Notes under the pieces: model-generated
Seen by the model: only the letters and a program-made list of their open reading frames with translations
Database searches by the model: none
Told to the model about the DNA's origin: nothing
Made by a program: the position numbers and the translations under genes
Assembly: GCF_001408515.1 (NCBI RefSeq)
Contig: NZ_CYPR01000251.1
Location: forward strand, 1 to 39,508
Reading direction: 5' to 3'
Source of the DNA: Jannaschia seosinensis
GTDB lineage: Bacteria > Pseudomonadota > Alphaproteobacteria > Rhodobacterales > Rhodobacteraceae
Length of the DNA stretch: 39,508 nt
Part shown: in pieces, positions 27,054 to 37,893 of the stretch
Numbering within the stretch: position 1 is the stretch's first letter
Layout: the number at the start of each line of letters is the position of its first letter

Positions 27054-27791
27054 TCAACCGACGCGCGTGGAGGTCCCCTCTCCCGACAGGATCGATTGGA
27101 AGCCGCCCGGCGCGTCCAGCGAAAAGACGATGATCGGCAACCCGTTTTCCCGTGCCAGAGCGATAGCGGAGGCGTCCATCACCTTCAGGTGCTTCGTCAG
27201 CACGTCGTCATAGCTGATGCGATCATAGCGGACCGCGTCTGGATGAAGGACCGGATCCTTGTCGTAGACGCCGTCCACCTTCGTCCCCTTGAAGATCGCC
27301 CCGCAGGACATCTCCGAGGCCCGCAGCGTCGCCGCCGTATCGGTGGTGAAATAGGGGTTGCCCGTTCCGGCGGCGAATATCACGACGCGGCCCTTCTCCA
27401 GGTGCCGAACCGCGCGGCGACGAATATAGGGCTCGCAGACCTGATCCATCGGAATGGCGGAGACAACGCGCGTGTGGATCCCGAGGCTTTCCATCGCGCC
27501 TTGCACGGCGAGCGCGTTCATCACGGTTGCCAGCATCCCCATGTAATCGGCCGTCGTCCGCTCCATTCCCTGCGCCGACCCTTGGAGCCCGCGGAAGATG
27601 TTGCCGCCTCCGATCACCATGCAGATCTCGACGCCCATCTTGTGGACGGATTGCACCTCGCGGGCGATACGCTCGACGGTGGGCGGATGCAGGCCGAATC
27701 CCTGATCGCCCATCAGCGCCTCGCCGCTGATCTTGAGCATCACGCGGCGGAGATTTGGATGTGGGGGCGTGGGTCCGGTTGCATCCTCCAT
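27054..27791 (-). CDS. pyrH: Uridylate kinase (UMP kinase)
   Basis: The 245-residue amino-acid-kinase-fold enzyme phosphorylates UMP. The start at 27791 ([14 protein letters not shown]) has AAGGGA upstream; a longer frame to 28199 overlaps miaA and is not supported. Motifs are [22 protein letters not shown], and [15 protein letters not shown]. It is divergent from miaA, with 113 bases between the starts for both promoters. Confidence 0.95.
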   Translation of the reverse strand: MEDATGPTPPHPNLRRVMLKISGEALMGDQGFGLHPPTVERIAREVQSVHKMGVEICMVIGGGNIFRGLQGSAQGMERTTADYMGMLATVMNALAVQGAMESLGIHTRVVSAIPMDQVCEPYIRRRAVRHLEKGRVVIFAAGTGNPYFTTDTAATLRASEMSCGAIFKGTKVDGVYDKDPVLHPDAVRYDRISYDDVLTKHLKVMDASAIALARENGLPIIVFSLDAPGGFQSILSGEGTSTRVG

Positions 27792-27904
27792 CGCGTCAAT
27801 CCCTTGTCCCGCCTCATGTTGCGCCGGAACGTATGCCGGATTAGGCGGCACGGGGCAACCGGCCGCCTTGCGCCTGCCGAACCGGATGAAGACCGCCGCA
27901 CAAG

Positions 27905-28786
27905 ATGCTGGAAATAACAGATACCATCCCCGCCGACCTCCCCGTTTTAATTGCGGGCCCGACCGCATCCGGCAAGTCCTCGCTGGCGCTGGCCATCGCG
28001 CGGGCGCAGGGCGGGACGGTCGTGAACGCCGACGCGCTTCAGGTCTTCGGCGACTGGCGCCTTCTGACGGCGCGCCCCTCGGCGCAGGAAGAAGCCGTGG
28101 CGCCGCATGCGCTCTACGGCCATGTCCCGTGGACGGCGGAACGGTCGGTCGGCGATTGGCTGCGAGAGGTTGCGCCGCTTCTGAGCCGGACGCGGCCAAT
28201 CATCGTCGGCGGTACCGGGTTGTTTTTCCGCGCGCTGACCGAGGGGCTGGCAGACATTCCGGCCACACCGCCCGAGATTCGGGAAGAAGCGCAGGAGCGG
28301 CTCGACCGGAGTGGCCTCAACGCTTTCGCCGCCGAACTCGATGCGGAGGTGCGGGCCGATCTCGACCTGCGCAACCCGATGCGCGTCCTGCGTGCGTGGG
28401 AGGTCAAGCGCGCCACCGGCCGCTCGATCCGGGATTGGCAAGCGGACACGCCCCCGCCCCTCCTGCCCCTGACGCACGCGACACCGCTGGTCCTTGACGC
28501 TCCGGCGGACTGGCTCGATCCACGGATCGCGCGCCGCTTCGACGCGATGCTCGATGCGGACGTCCTCGACGAAGTACGCGCTGTCCTGCCGCGGTGGGAT
28601 CCGACGCTGCACGCTGCGCAGGCGATTGGCGCAGCGGACATGGTCGCCCATCTGCGCGGCGAGATCGACCTTTCCACCGCGCGCGACCGGGCCGTGCTCG
28701 CCTCCAGACGCTATGCCAAGCGGCAGCGTACCTGGTTCCGGTCGCGTATGGCGGGTTGGCGGCGCATCGAGGCGGCAAGCCTCTGA
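27905..28786 (+). CDS. miaA: tRNA dimethylallyltransferase
   Basis: The 293-residue enzyme adds a dimethylallyl group to A37 of tRNAs that read UNN codons. The P-loop GPTASGKS is at 18-25, then [28 protein letters not shown], and the C-terminal [15 protein letters not shown] element. Length is at the short end of the normal range. It may share a message with the DUF1206 gene 63 bases downstream. Confidence 0.95.
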   Translation: MLEITDTIPADLPVLIAGPTASGKSSLALAIARAQGGTVVNADALQVFGDWRLLTARPSAQEEAVAPHALYGHVPWTAERSVGDWLREVAPLLSRTRPIIVGGTGLFFRALTEGLADIPATPPEIREEAQERLDRSGLNAFAAELDAEVRADLDLRNPMRVLRAWEVKRATGRSIRDWQADTPPPLLPLTHATPLVLDAPADWLDPRIARRFDAMLDADVLDEVRAVLPRWDPTLHAAQAIGAADMVAHLRGEIDLSTARDRAVLASRRYAKRQRTWFRSRMAGWRRIEAASL

Positions 28787-28849
28787 AGGACCTCCCGGGC
28801 CCGGTGCCGCGTTGGCCACACAACAACACCGACCGCACGGAGATCATTT

Positions 28850-29680
28850 ATGGCCGATTTAAGCTGGACCATACCCGTCATGCGCACCGGATATGCCGGG
28901 CGCGGAATTACCTATCTGGCCGTCGCCGGCCTGTCGCTCTGGGCGATCTGGTCCGGCGGGCAGGCGCAGGGGACATCCAGCGTTCTCGAACGCCTGTCGG
29001 GCAGCACTTGGGGCGTCGTCGTCCTCTGGCTCATCGCGATCGGCCTCTTCGCCTACGCGATCTGGCGCGGGATCGATGCCGTCGAGGATCTGGAGGATTA
29101 CGGCTCCGACGCAGAGGGCCTGACGGCGCGCACGGGCATGATCGTCAGCGGCCTGATCCACGGCGCGATCGCCGGTCTGGCCATTTCAATCGCCTTGGGC
29201 AGCGGAAGCGGCGAATCGGGCGGCGGCGTATCGAGCACCGTCGCCGACATCCTGAGCTGGCCCGCCGGGCGGTTCATCGTTGGAATTGCGGGCGCACTCA
29301 CCATCGGCGCGGGGATTTACTATGTCATGAAAGGCTGGAAGGCCAAGTACCGCAGCAAGCTTCAGGCCAACCACTTCACGAGCAATTACGATTGGGCCTT
29401 ACGCGCAGGCGTGATCTCGCAGGGCATCATCATCGTGATCATCGGAGGCTTCCTCCTCGTCGCCGGATGGCGCGGCAGCAGTCAGGAAGCCGGCGGCATG
29501 GGACAAGCCTTCGACTGGCTGGCATCGCAGCCCTTCGGCAACTTCCTCGTTATCGCGATCTGCGTCGGCCTGCTGCTCTTCGGGTTCTTCTGCTTCGTGA
29601 ACGCGGCCTACCGGATCATCCCGAAAACCGCTGGCGGCGATATCCAGACACTGGCGGCGAAGGTGAAGGCCAAGGCCTGA
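28850..29680 (+). CDS. DUF1206 domain-containing membrane protein
   Basis: The 276-residue protein has about six membrane helices arranged as three related pairs, each opening with a small-residue-rich motif: RTGYAGRGITYLAVAGLSLW, RTGMIVSGLIHGAIAGLAIS, and RAGVISQGIIIVIIGGFLLV. That is the triple DUF1206 repeat. A cytoplasmic loop with WKAKYRSKLQANH lies between repeats two and three. Function is unknown. A strong terminator follows. Confidence 0.88.
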   Translation: MADLSWTIPVMRTGYAGRGITYLAVAGLSLWAIWSGGQAQGTSSVLERLSGSTWGVVVLWLIAIGLFAYAIWRGIDAVEDLEDYGSDAEGLTARTGMIVSGLIHGAIAGLAISIALGSGSGESGGGVSSTVADILSWPAGRFIVGIAGALTIGAGIYYVMKGWKAKYRSKLQANHFTSNYDWALRAGVISQGIIIVIIGGFLLVAGWRGSSQEAGGMGQAFDWLASQPFGNFLVIAICVGLLLFGFFCFVNAAYRIIPKTAGGDIQTLAAKVKAKA

Positions 29681-29734
29681 CCCTGCGGATCAAACTCAGA
29701 CCGCCTGACCCCGCATCATCTGCATAAAAAAACG

Positions 29735-29766
29735 AAAAAGGGCCGGAAAATCCGGCCCCTTTTGTT
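29735..29766 (+). terminator. Bidirectional terminator between DUF1206 gene and nrdJ
   Basis: An eight-pair stem GGGCCGGA/TCCGGCCC (29740-29747/29751-29758, three-base loop) is flanked by AAAAA on the left and CTTTTGTTTT on the right. It therefore has a T-run in both directions and serves the two convergent genes. Confidence 0.9.
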
Positions 29767-29789
29767 TTACATGTATGCTGTCACTCGCG

Positions 29790-32700
29790 TCAGGAGCAGC
29801 CCGAGGTTCCCCCACAGGTATTGCACTTCATGCAGGTCCCGTTGCGGACCAGCGTGTAGTTCCCGCATTCCCCGCAGGCCTCGCCCTCGTACCCCTGCAT
29901 CTTCGCCTTGGTGCGGGCATCCATGCCGGTGGCGACGGTGGCCGACGAGGTCTCGCTGACGTAGGAGGCCTGCTCGCCGGCGGAGAACCCGGCTGTCCCC
30001 GCAAGCTCGGCGGCGACGTGGTCCACTCCCTCGCGGAGCGCGACCAGATCGTGCGGCAGGCGCTTGCGCAGGTACCCCGAAGAGGTAACCGACTTGATGA
30101 CCGCGAGCGATTTCGTCGCGGCCGAGGCGCCGCCATGGCCGTTCTTCCCATCCGCGCCGGTTCCGGCCTCTGACTCGCCGATGGAGTCGAAGGTCGCCCC
30201 CTGCGGCTTGACGTGCGCCAGATCCTCACGGTCGAGATAGGACACGGCCAGCTCCCGGAAAATGTAGTCCAGAACCGAAGTCGCGTTCTTGATCGAATCG
30301 TTGCCCTGCACCATGCCGGCCGGCTCGAACTTGGTGAAGGTGAAGGCGTCCACGAACTCCTCCAGCGGCACGCCGTATTGCAGGCCGACGGACACGGCGA
30401 TGGCAAAGTTGTTCATCATCGCGCGGAAGCCAGCCCCCTCCTTGTGCATGTCGATGAAGATTTCACCGAGCTGGCCGTCCTTGTACTCTCCGGTCCGCAG
30501 ATAGACCTTATGCCCCCCAACGACGGCTTTCTGGGTATAACCCTTGCGCCGTTCGGGCATCTTCTCGCGGTGGCTGCGGACGATCTCCTTGATGATGACC
30601 TTCTCGATCACCTTCTCGGCCAGCACCTCGGCCTTCTGCGCCGGCGTCCCCGTCTCCAGGATATCGGCCGCCTCGTCATCGTCCTCCACAAGGCTCGCGG
30701 CCAGCGGCTGCGACAGCTTGGAGCCGTCGCGGTAGAGCGCGTTGGCCTTCACGCCAAGGCTCCAGGACAGCTCGTAAGCCTTCTGGCAATCCTCGATCGT
30801 GGCCGAGTTCGGCATGTTGATCGTCTTGGAGATGGCCCCCGAGATGAAGCTTTGCGCCGCCGCCATCATGTGGATATGGCTGTCCACGGAGAGGAACCGA
30901 CGGCCCTTCTTGCCGCAGGGATTGGCGCAGTCGAATACGTTGAGATGCGCGTCCTTCAGTCCCGGCGCGCCTTCCAGCGTCATCGTTCCGCAAACATGAT
31001 CGTTCGCCGCCTCGATCTCCTTTTTCGAGAAGCCGAGATGCCGAAGCAGATCGAAGGTCGGATCGTTCAGCTTCGCCGCCGGGATCCCGAGCGTCTGGGT
31101 GCAGAACGTCTCTCCGAGGGTCCACTGGTTGAAGACGAACCGGATGTCGAAGGCCGAAGGCAGCGCCTTTTCGATCTTGTCGATCTCCGTCCGGGTGAAC
31201 CCGTGTCCGATCAACGACGTGTGGTTGATCCCCGGCGCCTGCCCCAGCGATCCATGGCCCACGGCATAGGCAATGATCTCTCCGATCTCGCTTTCGCGGT
31301 AGCCCAGCTTGCGCAGGGCGGCCGGGACCGACTGGTTGATGATCTTGAAGTAGCCGCCACCGGCCAGCTTCTTGAACTTCACCAGCGCGAAATCCGGCTC
31401 GATTCCGGTCGTGTCGCAATCCATCACGAGACCGATCGTGCCCGTCGGTGCAATCACCGTGGCCTGCGCATTGCGGAAGCCGTGCTTCTCGCCCAGCGCC
31501 ACGACGTCGTCCCAGACACGCCCGGCAAGCTCGGTCAGCGCCCGGTCGGGACAGCCCGCGATGTCGAGCGCGACGGGATTGACGTCGAGCTTTTCATAAC
31601 CTTCCGTCGCCCCCATGGCCGCGTTGCGGTGGTTGCGCATCACGCGCAGCATGTGGCCGGCGTTCTTCGCATAGCCCGGGAACGGCCCCAGCTCCCCCGC
31701 CATCTCGGCCGAGGTGGCGTAGGATGTGCCGGTCATCACCGCCGTCAGCGCACCACAGAGCGCCCGCCCCTCACGCGAATCGTAACCCAGGCCCATGTTC
31801 ATCAGCAGCCCGCCGATATTGGCATAGCCCAGACCCAGCGTGCGGAAGTCGTAGGACCGCTGCGCGATCTCCTGCGAGGGGAACTGCGCCATGGCGACGC
31901 TGACCTCGAGCGTCACAGTCCAGAGCCGGCACGCATGAACGTAGAGATCGTGGTCGAAGCCGCCATCGGCCGTCATGAACTTCAGCAGGTTGAGCGACGC
32001 GAGGTTACAGGCCGTATCGTCGAGGAACATGTATTCCGAGCATGGGTTCGAGCCGCGGATCGCCCCGTCCTCCGGACAGGTGTGCCAGTCGTTGACCGTG
32101 TCGTGGAACTGGATCCCCGGATCGGCACAGGCCCAGGCGGCGTGGCCCACCTTCTCCCACAGATCGCGCGCCTTGACGGTCTTGGCGACCGATCCGTCGG
32201 TGCGGTTCAGAAGCTCCCAATCGGCGTCCTTCTCGACGGCGTGCAGGAACGCGTTTGTCAGGCGGACCGAATTGTTGGAGTTCTGACCCGAGACGGAATT
32301 GTAGGCCTCGCTGTCCCAGTCGGTGTCGTAGGTCGGGAACTCGATGCTGTCATAGCCCTGGCGTGCATATTGCAGGACGCGCATGATGTAGGCTTCGGGG
32401 ATCTGGTGCTTCTTGGCGGCGCGGATGACCGATTTCAGGGCCTCGTTCACGGCTGGATCGCAGGCATCCTCCAGCGTGCCGTCCCAGGCGCGCACGGCCT
32501 CCATCACCTTGGTCAGCTGCGCCTGATGCGCCTTCGATCCAGCGACGAGAGCCGCCACCTTCTGCTCCTCGATGACCTTCCAGTCGATGAAATCCTCGAT
32601 ATCGGGGTGGTCCATGTCGACGATGACCATCTTGGCCGCACGGCGCGTGGTGCCGCCCGATTTGATGGCGCCGGCGGCGCGGTCCCCGATCTTGAGGAAG

Positions 32701-33467
32701 CCCATCAGGCCCGACGACTTGCCCCCACCGGAGAGCTTCTCCCCTTCGCCGCGCAGCGAGGAGAAATTGGTGCCCGTGCCCGAGCCGTATTTGAACAGAC
32801 GCGCCTCGCGCACCCACAGATCCATGATGCCGCCCTCGTTCACCAAGTCGTCGGATACCGACTGGATGAAGCAGGCATGCGGCTGCGGATGCTCGTAGGA
32901 GGATTTCGATCGGGTCAGCTTGCCGGTCTTCGGGTCGACGTAATGATGCCCCTGCGCGGGCCCGTCGATGCCGTAGGCCCAGTGCAGGCCGGTGTTGAAC
33001 CATTGCGGCGAGTTCGGCGCGGCCATCTGCCGGGCGAGCATGACGCGCATCTCGTCGAAATAGGTCTGCGCATCCTCTTCGGTGGTGAAATAGCCACCCT
33101 TCCAACCCCAGTAGGCCCAGGCGCCGGCAAGCCGGTCAAAGACCTGCTTGGAAGATGTCTCCCCCACAAATCGCTCCGCCTCGGGCAGTGCGGCGAGCGC
33201 ATCCTCATCGGGGACGGAGCGCCAGAGGAACTCGGGCACGTCCTTTTCGCGCACGCGCTTGAGGCGGGCCGGCACACCGGCCTTGCGGAAGTACTTCTGT
33301 GCGATCACGTCCGAGGCGACCTGGCTCCAGCCTTCGGGCACCTCGACGGCGTCGAGCCTGAACACGATCGTCCCGTCGGGATTGCGGATTTCCGATGTGG
33401 TCGTGGTAAAGGCCAGCGCCGCATAGGCGTCCTGTCCCGCTTCCGTAAGTTTCCGCTCCAGCCGCAT
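29790..33467 (-). CDS. nrdJ: Adenosylcobalamin-dependent (class II) ribonucleotide reductase
   Basis: The 1,225-residue enzyme makes deoxyribonucleotides with a cobalamin-generated thiyl radical, so it works with or without oxygen. The N-terminus has the B12-dependent RNR domain ([22 protein letters not shown]). The substrate-site segment [20 protein letters not shown] is near residue 475. A distal domain ([21 protein letters not shown]) and a Cys-rich tail in the last 30 residues ([10 protein letters not shown], then [14 protein letters not shown]) complete the long alphaproteobacterial form. It is a single-gene unit with a long upstream region. A separate antisense frame across the gene is a codon-bias shadow. 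Confidence 0.96.
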   Translation of the reverse strand: MRLERKLTEAGQDAYAALAFTTTTSEIRNPDGTIVFRLDAVEVPEGWSQVASDVIAQKYFRKAGVPARLKRVREKDVPEFLWRSVPDEDALAALPEAERFVGETSSKQVFDRLAGAWAYWGWKGGYFTTEEDAQTYFDEMRVMLARQMAAPNSPQWFNTGLHWAYGIDGPAQGHHYVDPKTGKLTRSKSSYEHPQPHACFIQSVSDDLVNEGGIMDLWVREARLFKYGSGTGTNFSSLRGEGEKLSGGGKSSGLMGFLKIGDRAAGAIKSGGTTRRAAKMVIVDMDHPDIEDFIDWKVIEEQKVAALVAGSKAHQAQLTKVMEAVRAWDGTLEDACDPAVNEALKSVIRAAKKHQIPEAYIMRVLQYARQGYDSIEFPTYDTDWDSEAYNSVSGQNSNNSVRLTNAFLHAVEKDADWELLNRTDGSVAKTVKARDLWEKVGHAAWACADPGIQFHDTVNDWHTCPEDGAIRGSNPCSEYMFLDDTACNLASLNLLKFMTADGGFDHDLYVHACRLWTVTLEVSVAMAQFPSQEIAQRSYDFRTLGLGYANIGGLLMNMGLGYDSREGRALCGALTAVMTGTSYATSAEMAGELGPFPGYAKNAGHMLRVMRNHRNAAMGATEGYEKLDVNPVALDIAGCPDRALTELAGRVWDDVVALGEKHGFRNAQATVIAPTGTIGLVMDCDTTGIEPDFALVKFKKLAGGGYFKIINQSVPAALRKLGYRESEIGEIIAYAVGHGSLGQAPGINHTSLIGHGFTRTEIDKIEKALPSAFDIRFVFNQWTLGETFCTQTLGIPAAKLNDPTFDLLRHLGFSKKEIEAANDHVCGTMTLEGAPGLKDAHLNVFDCANPCGKKGRRFLSVDSHIHMMAAAQSFISGAISKTINMPNSATIEDCQKAYELSWSLGVKANALYRDGSKLSQPLAASLVEDDDEAADILETGTPAQKAEVLAEKVIEKVIIKEIVRSHREKMPERRKGYTQKAVVGGHKVYLRTGEYKDGQLGEIFIDMHKEGAGFRAMMNNFAIAVSVGLQYGVPLEEFVDAFTFTKFEPAGMVQGNDSIKNATSVLDYIFRELAVSYLDREDLAHVKPQGATFDSIGESEAGTGADGKNGHGGASAATKSLAVIKSVTSSGYLRKRLPHDLVALREGVDHVAAELAGTAGFSAGEQASYVSETSSATVATGMDARTKAKMQGYEGEACGECGNYTLVRNGTCMKCNTCGGTSGCS

Positions 33468-33622
33468 GGTCGTGCTCCCGTCCTTCGAAATGTCCCGGCG
33501 CGGCCTCGTGCCGCCCCTGCCGTTACGCCGTCTTCGGGGCTAAATCTCCGACCGCCGCCGCCGGGTCATGCCCCGTCGGTGTCGTAGGTGGATCGAAGGC
33601 CGTTGCCCGTGCTCGACGCGGC

Positions 33623-33670
33623 GCCACTACATGTGGTGGCCACTCTGCGTGACGACACCATTGGCGGACA
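33623..33670 (-). promoter_or_regulatory. Candidate NrdR boxes upstream of nrdJ
   Basis: GCCACTACATGTGGTGGC at 33623-33640 is an 18-base palindrome with one mismatch, close to the NrdR box pattern (ACACWATATATWGTGT type). A weaker half-match (ACACCATTGGCGGACA) at 33655-33670 is centred 31 bases away, the usual NrdR spacing. A possible promoter (TTGCCG at 33681-33686, CAATGG at 33658-33663) overlaps the weaker site, as expected for repression. nrdJ starts about 156 bases downstream. Confidence 0.5.
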
Positions 33671-33861
33671 TTTCGCGAGTCGGCAACGCGGATGTCGGGG
33701 ATAAATGCGAAAGAAATATCTTGACCGGTTTATGTCGGAACCGACTCGGAGGGAGCACCGTTCAACCCGCTTCGCCAAGCCTTGAGGATCAGGCGTTTCG
33801 CGCATTTGGGCGACCGGTGCGGCGCTTGTGGCGAGAGAGCAACGAAGCGGCTCTCGCTCCC

Positions 33862-33870
33862 TTATCCACA
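33862..33870 (+). promoter_or_regulatory. Perfect DnaA box
   Basis: TTATCCACA matches the high-affinity DnaA consensus exactly, about 395 bases upstream of nrdJ. DnaA control of ribonucleotide reductase genes is known in other bacteria. A single box can also be chance. Confidence 0.35.
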
Positions 33871-33989
33871 ACTTCTCCCCCGAAGCGGCGGCCGAATCGG
33901 GCGCGGCAAAACGCCCTTCGACCGATCAGCCCGCCCCGGAAGCGGTCCCGAGCGCGCGAACCACGCAGATAGATCCAGCATAGAGAAAA

Positions 33990-34066
33990 TGGTCGGGGCG
34001 GCGAGATTCGAACTCACGACCCCCTGTACCCAAAACAGGTGCGCTACCAGACTGCGCCACGCCCCG
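33990..34066 (-). tRNA. tRNA-Pro (anticodon TGG)
   Basis: On the minus strand the 77-base cloverleaf has acceptor arms CGGGGCG and CGCCCCG, D-arm TGGCGCAGTCTGGTAGCGCA, an anticodon stem-loop CCTGT-TTTGGGT-ACAGG with anticodon TGG (reads CCA and wobble Pro codons), and T-arm GAGTTCGAATCTC. The CCA end is encoded. Confidence 0.96.
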
Positions 34067-34110
34067 ACCGTGCGGCCGCTCTAGCAGGGCGCGAGCGTCT
34101 CACCAAGCCC

Positions 34111-34602
34111 CTACTCGTCGGAATCCGACAGACAGGACCACGCGGCATCCTCTTGCGGAAGGGCCGGATTGCGAACCTCGTCACCCGCGTCGATCCCGAG
34201 ATCGGCCGCCAACCCGCCATTGATCTCGAGCACGGCCAATGTCGGCGCGCCGGCCGGAATCGGCGTCTCGTCGAAGGGAACCGCGTTTTCATGCACGCGC
34301 GTGATTCGCCCCTCGGCATCGATGAAGATGATGTCGAGCGGGATCTCGGTGTTCCGCATCCAGAACGACACGTTCTGCGCCTCGGGATAGATGAACAGCA
34401 TGGATCCCAGCCGCGGCAGGCTCTTGCGGAACATCAGGCCCTGCGCCTGATCCTGCGGCGTCGTCGCCAGTTCGGCGCGAAACCGGACGGTCCCGAACTC
34501 GCCTCGCACGTCCACCCGGTCGGGTGCGCATTGCGCGAACGCCGCCCCGGCCGTCAGCAGCCACGCCGCCACGATACGCATCATCATCCGCGCCCCTCTC
34601 AT
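34111..34602 (-). CDS. DUF192 domain-containing secreted protein
   Basis: The 163-residue precursor has a signal peptide ([19 protein letters not shown], cleavage near AFA-QC) and the DUF192 core: [35 protein letters not shown] and VLEINGG near the end. The start at 34602 overlaps the pdxH stop (ATGA); an internal ATG at 34587 is also possible. DUF192 proteins are small beta-barrels, exported or lipid-anchored, of unknown function. It is probably translated together with pdxH. Confidence 0.87.
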   Translation of the reverse strand: MRGARMMMRIVAAWLLTAGAAFAQCAPDRVDVRGEFGTVRFRAELATTPQDQAQGLMFRKSLPRLGSMLFIYPEAQNVSFWMRNTEIPLDIIFIDAEGRITRVHENAVPFDETPIPAGAPTLAVLEINGGLAADLGIDAGDEVRNPALPQEDAAWSCLSDSDE

Positions 34603-35219
34603 GGATTGAGCCTCTGCGCCTGCCACACATTCTCCTTATCCCGGGTAAACCGGAACCGGTCATGCAGACGGAACGCGCCGTCGGCCCAGAGTTCGATCTC
34701 GACGGGACGAATCCGGAACCCGCCCCAGAATGGCGGCCGCTTCGGATCGGCGCCCTTCGTCGCCGTCACGCGCGCCACCTCGGCCATCAGCGATCCGCGG
34801 CTCTCCAGCGGGCGCGACTGACGCGAGGCCCACGCCCCCAGCCGCGATTGCAGCGAGCGCGACGCGTAATACGCGTCCGCCTGCGCGTCCGCAACTCGCT
34901 CCACATCGCCCCGCACGCGCACCTGCCGGCGCAGCGACTTCCAGTGCATGACGAAAGCAGCCTTCGGATTGGCGGCCAGTTCCTCGCCCTTCGTGCCCTC
35001 GAAATTCGTATAGAAGACGAAGGCCCCGTTCCCGCCAGCCTCGATCTCGATTTCCTTGAGCAGCACCATGCGCACGTTCGGCATGCCCGACGCGTCCGCC
35101 GTGGCCAGCGCGATGGCGTTCGGGTCCTCGGCTTCGGTCTTTTCGGCCTCGGACAGCCAGCGTTGCGCGATCGTCAGAGGGTCGTCGCCCGCGAAGATGC
35201 CGTCCCGTTGCGCCGCCAT
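34599..35219 (-). CDS. pdxH: Pyridoxamine 5'-phosphate oxidase
   Basis: The 206-residue FMN flavoprotein oxidises pyridoxine or pyridoxamine phosphate to pyridoxal phosphate. Family segments are [43 protein letters not shown] and the C-terminal [20 protein letters not shown]. It is divergent from fabI, with about 83 bases between starts, and ends in an ATGA overlap with the DUF192 gene. Confidence 0.94.
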   Translation of the reverse strand: MAAQRDGIFAGDDPLTIAQRWLSEAEKTEAEDPNAIALATADASGMPNVRMVLLKEIEIEAGGNGAFVFYTNFEGTKGEELAANPKAAFVMHWKSLRRQVRVRGDVERVADAQADAYYASRSLQSRLGAWASRQSRPLESRGSLMAEVARVTATKGADPKRPPFWGGFRIRPVEIELWADGAFRLHDRFRFTRDKENVWQAQRLNP

Positions 35220-35302
35220 GTCGTGCCATCCCCTGCAAACCTTGCCGCCTATTCGGCAATCGCCTAAAGCCGAAGCCGAGACAAGGGATGATGGGAGTGG
35301 GC

Positions 35303-36118
35303 ATGTCCGGTTTGATGGCAGGCAAGCGGGGGCTCATCATGGGCCTCGCAAACGACAAGAGCATCGCCTGGGGGATCGCCAAGGCCTGCGCTGCGCAGGG
35401 AGCGGAGCTCGCGTTCTCCTATCAGGGGGAGGCCCTGCTCAAGCGCGTCGGCCCGCTGGCCGCTCAGGTCGGGTCGGATATCGTCCTGCCCTGCGACGTC
35501 GCCGACGGCGCGTCGATCGACACGCTGTTCGAGGGGCTTCGCGAACACTGGGACCGCCTGGATTTCGTGGTCCACGCGATCGGGTTCTCCGACAAGAGCG
35601 AGCTGCGCGGCCGCTATCTCGACACCTCGATGCAGAACTTCCTGACGACGATGAACGTCTCCGTCTTCTCGTTCACCGCCGTGATGCAACGCGCCGCCCC
35701 GATGATGACCGATGGTGGCAGCGCCCTGACCCTCACCTATTACGGCGCCGAAAAGGTCATGCCGCATTACAACGTGATGGGCCTCGCCAAATCCGCGCTG
35801 GAGACGTCGGTGAAGTATCTGGCCGAGGATCTGGGCCGCGACCGTATCCGCGTGAACGCGATCTCGGCGGGCACAATCAAGACGCTGGCCGCATCCGGCA
35901 TCGGCGACTTTCGCTACATCATGAAGTGGAACGAGTATAACTCGCCCCTGCGCCGCACGGTCACCACCGATGAGGTGGGCGCCTCCGCGATGTACCTGCT
36001 GTCGGACCTCTCCTCGGCCGTCACCGGCGAGGTGCATCACGTCGATTCGGGCTACCACGTCATCGGCATGAAGAACCCCGAGGCCCCGGACATCTCGCTC
36101 GAACGCAAGGACGAGTGA
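35303..36118 (+). CDS. fabI: Enoyl-ACP reductase (NADH)
   Basis: The 271-residue short-chain-dehydrogenase-type enzyme carries out the last step of fatty acid elongation and is the target of triclosan-like inhibitors. Seen are [18 protein letters not shown] (the FabI-type NADH loop) and the catalytic Y-x6-K in [14 protein letters not shown] chose the ATG at 35303, with GGGAG seven bases upstream; ATGs at 35288 and 35291 remain possible. The stop is overlapped by the next gene (GTGATG), suggesting co-translation with the first LysE gene. Confidence 0.93.
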   Translation: MSGLMAGKRGLIMGLANDKSIAWGIAKACAAQGAELAFSYQGEALLKRVGPLAAQVGSDIVLPCDVADGASIDTLFEGLREHWDRLDFVVHAIGFSDKSELRGRYLDTSMQNFLTTMNVSVFSFTAVMQRAAPMMTDGGSALTLTYYGAEKVMPHYNVMGLAKSALETSVKYLAEDLGRDRIRVNAISAGTIKTLAASGIGDFRYIMKWNEYNSPLRRTVTTDEVGASAMYLLSDLSSAVTGEVHHVDSGYHVIGMKNPEAPDISLERKDE

Positions 36119-36747
36119 TGGAGCTTGCCACGGCCGACGGCCTGACCCTGGCGCACCTCGCCGCGTTCAACGTCGCGCTGTTCTTCGCCGTGGCCGCCCC
36201 CGGCCCTGCGTTCCTTCTGTGCACGCAGGCGGCATTGCGGGGCGGGCTGCGCGAGGGGGCGATGACCGGCTTCGGCCTCGCCGTCATGGCGGGCATCTGG
36301 ACCCTCGCGGCGCTTCTCGGCCTCGAAGCGCTCTTCGCAGTGTTTCCGCTGGCATACACCGTCATGAAGGTCGGCGGCGCGTTCGTCGTCCTCGTCTTCG
36401 CGGTGCAGACGTGGCGCGCGGCGCATGTGCCGGTCGATGCCGCGCCGCCGGTCTCCGGCAGACGCGCCTTTCTCAAGGGGTTTCTGCTCAATCTTGGCAA
36501 CCCCAAGAGCATCCTGTTCGCTGCGGGTGTCCTTCTGATCATCTTCCCGCCGGGCCTGTCGGCCGCGGAAATGACGCTGGTGACCGCAAACCACATCGCG
36601 CTCGAACTGGCCGTCTATTCCGGCCTCGCCGCGATCATATCGCAGGACGCCGTCCGGCTGCGCTACGTCGCGCTCAAGCCGGTGCTCATGCGGATCATGG
36701 CCCTCGTCCTCGGCGGCCTCGGCCTGCGCCTGCTGGTGAGCCAGTGA
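36118..36747 (+). CDS. LysE family exporter (first of a tandem pair)
   Basis: The 209-residue inner-membrane protein is of the LysE/RhtB amino-acid exporter type, with about six helices, N-terminal VALFFAVAAPGPAFLLCTQA and NLGNPKSILFAAG in the middle. Its ATG shares one base with the fabI stop; a GTG at 36115 would give a four-base overlap instead. The substrate is unknown. Confidence 0.88.
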   Translation: MELATADGLTLAHLAAFNVALFFAVAAPGPAFLLCTQAALRGGLREGAMTGFGLAVMAGIWTLAALLGLEALFAVFPLAYTVMKVGGAFVVLVFAVQTWRAAHVPVDAAPPVSGRRAFLKGFLLNLGNPKSILFAAGVLLIIFPPGLSAAEMTLVTANHIALELAVYSGLAAIISQDAVRLRYVALKPVLMRIMALVLGGLGLRLLVSQ

Positions 36748-37355
36748 CCTTCGCCGCCTACGTCACGCTGGCGATGATCCATCTGCTGGCCGCCATTTCG
36801 CCCGGTCCGTCCTTCGTGCTGTCGGTCAAGACGGCCGCTTCCGAAGGGTTCCGCCCCGCTTTCGGGCTGGCGCTCGGCTTCGGGATCGGCGCCACGATCT
36901 GGGCGGGCGCGGCGCTTCTGGGCCTGTCGCTCGTGCTCGAACTCGTTCCACCGATCTTCACGGCGCTGAAGCTCATTGGTGCGGCCTTCCTCGTATGGCT
37001 CGCCATCCAGATGTGGCGCCATGCGCCGGAGCCGATGCCGAAGGCCGAGGCGGGCCCCCCGCGCGGGCTCGTGTCGGCCATCCGTCTGGGCACGCTCGCG
37101 ATGCTGGCCAACCCAAAGCCCGCCATCTTCTTCGGCGCGATTTTCGTCGGCCTCGTACCGGCCGCCGCGGCCTGGCCTGAAAAAGCGCTCGTCCTGTTCA
37201 ACATCCTGTGGGTGGAGGCCGCGTGGTACGTCGTCGTCGCCCGCGCCTTTTCCCTGCCGCGCGCCCGCGCGGCCTATGCCCGTTTCAAGACCTGGCTCGA
37301 CCGGTCGCTGGGCCTGGCGCTCGGAGCGCTGGGCCTTCGCCTCGCTTTGCCCTGA
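36744..37355 (+). CDS. LysE family exporter (second of a tandem pair)
   Basis: The 203-residue relative of the preceding protein has [20 protein letters not shown] and [18 protein letters not shown] at the matching positions. The GTG at 36744 overlaps the first gene's stop (GTGA), which fixes the start. The pair may act as separate exporters or as a heteromer. The substrate is unknown. Confidence 0.88.
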   Translation: MTFAAYVTLAMIHLLAAISPGPSFVLSVKTAASEGFRPAFGLALGFGIGATIWAGAALLGLSLVLELVPPIFTALKLIGAAFLVWLAIQMWRHAPEPMPKAEAGPPRGLVSAIRLGTLAMLANPKPAIFFGAIFVGLVPAAAAWPEKALVLFNILWVEAAWYVVVARAFSLPRARAAYARFKTWLDRSLGLALGALGLRLALP

Positions 37356-37366
37356 AGGAGATCCCG

Positions 37367-37873
37367 ATGCCCGCCGAAACCCTGCCACACGAAAAAGGCT
37401 TCCACATCTCCTGGGACCAGATCCACCGCGACAGCCGCGCGCTGGCTTGGCGGCTCGACGGACGCGGTCCCGATGACGGCCATTGGCGCGCCGTAGTGGC
37501 GATCACGCGCGGCGGCATGGCGCCAGCGATGATCGTGGCGCGCGAACTCGACATCCGGCTGGTCGATACGATCTCGATCAAATCCTACGCCCATCAGACC
37601 CAGGGTGAACCGGTGGTCCTGTCCAAGCCCGAGGACGCGATGGTCGGCGACGGCGACGGCGTGCTCGTGATCGACGACCTCGTCGACTCGGGCAAGACGC
37701 TCGAAGTCGTGCGCAGCCTCTATCCCAAGGCGCACTTCGCCACCGTCTACGCCAAACCGCAGGGAGAGCCGATGGTGGACACCTTCATCACCGGCGTCAG
37801 CCAGGACACCTGGATTTTCTTCCCGTGGGACATGGCCCTGCAATACGTCCAGCCCTACCGCGGAACGGATTGA
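37367..37873 (+). CDS. gpt: Xanthine(-guanine) phosphoribosyltransferase
   Basis: The 168-residue type I phosphoribosyltransferase salvages xanthine, and possibly guanine or hypoxanthine, to the nucleotide. The PRPP loop is [17 protein letters not shown], with [17 protein letters not shown] before it and WIFFPWDM near the C-terminus as in Gpt. AAGGAG lies seven bases before the ATG. The gene follows the second LysE exporter by 11 bases and ends the plus-strand run, facing the P450 remnant. Confidence 0.9.
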   Translation: MPAETLPHEKGFHISWDQIHRDSRALAWRLDGRGPDDGHWRAVVAITRGGMAPAMIVARELDIRLVDTISIKSYAHQTQGEPVVLSKPEDAMVGDGDGVLVIDDLVDSGKTLEVVRSLYPKAHFATVYAKPQGEPMVDTFITGVSQDTWIFFPWDMALQYVQPYRGTD

Positions 37874-37893
37874 CGCGCGCGGTCGGCTAAAAG

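Larger units (their letters stand above)
33468..33989. other. 522-base upstream region of nrdJ
   Basis: No gene is supported here. It holds a candidate NrdR palindrome (33623-33640) and a perfect DnaA box (33862-33870). I looked for a cobalamin riboswitch (B12 box and paired stems) on the minus strand and did not find one, so B12 control at RNA level is not indicated. Confidence 0.55.

Noticed and set aside
30213-33587. An open frame of 1,124 codons on the plus strand opposite nrdJ
   Set aside because: It is the codon-bias shadow of nrdJ: low-complexity composition, no family motif, and it covers the reductase exactly antisense.
33468-33980. Cobalamin riboswitch in front of the B12-dependent nrdJ
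   Set aside because: The B12 box and conserved stems are not seen on the minus strand.
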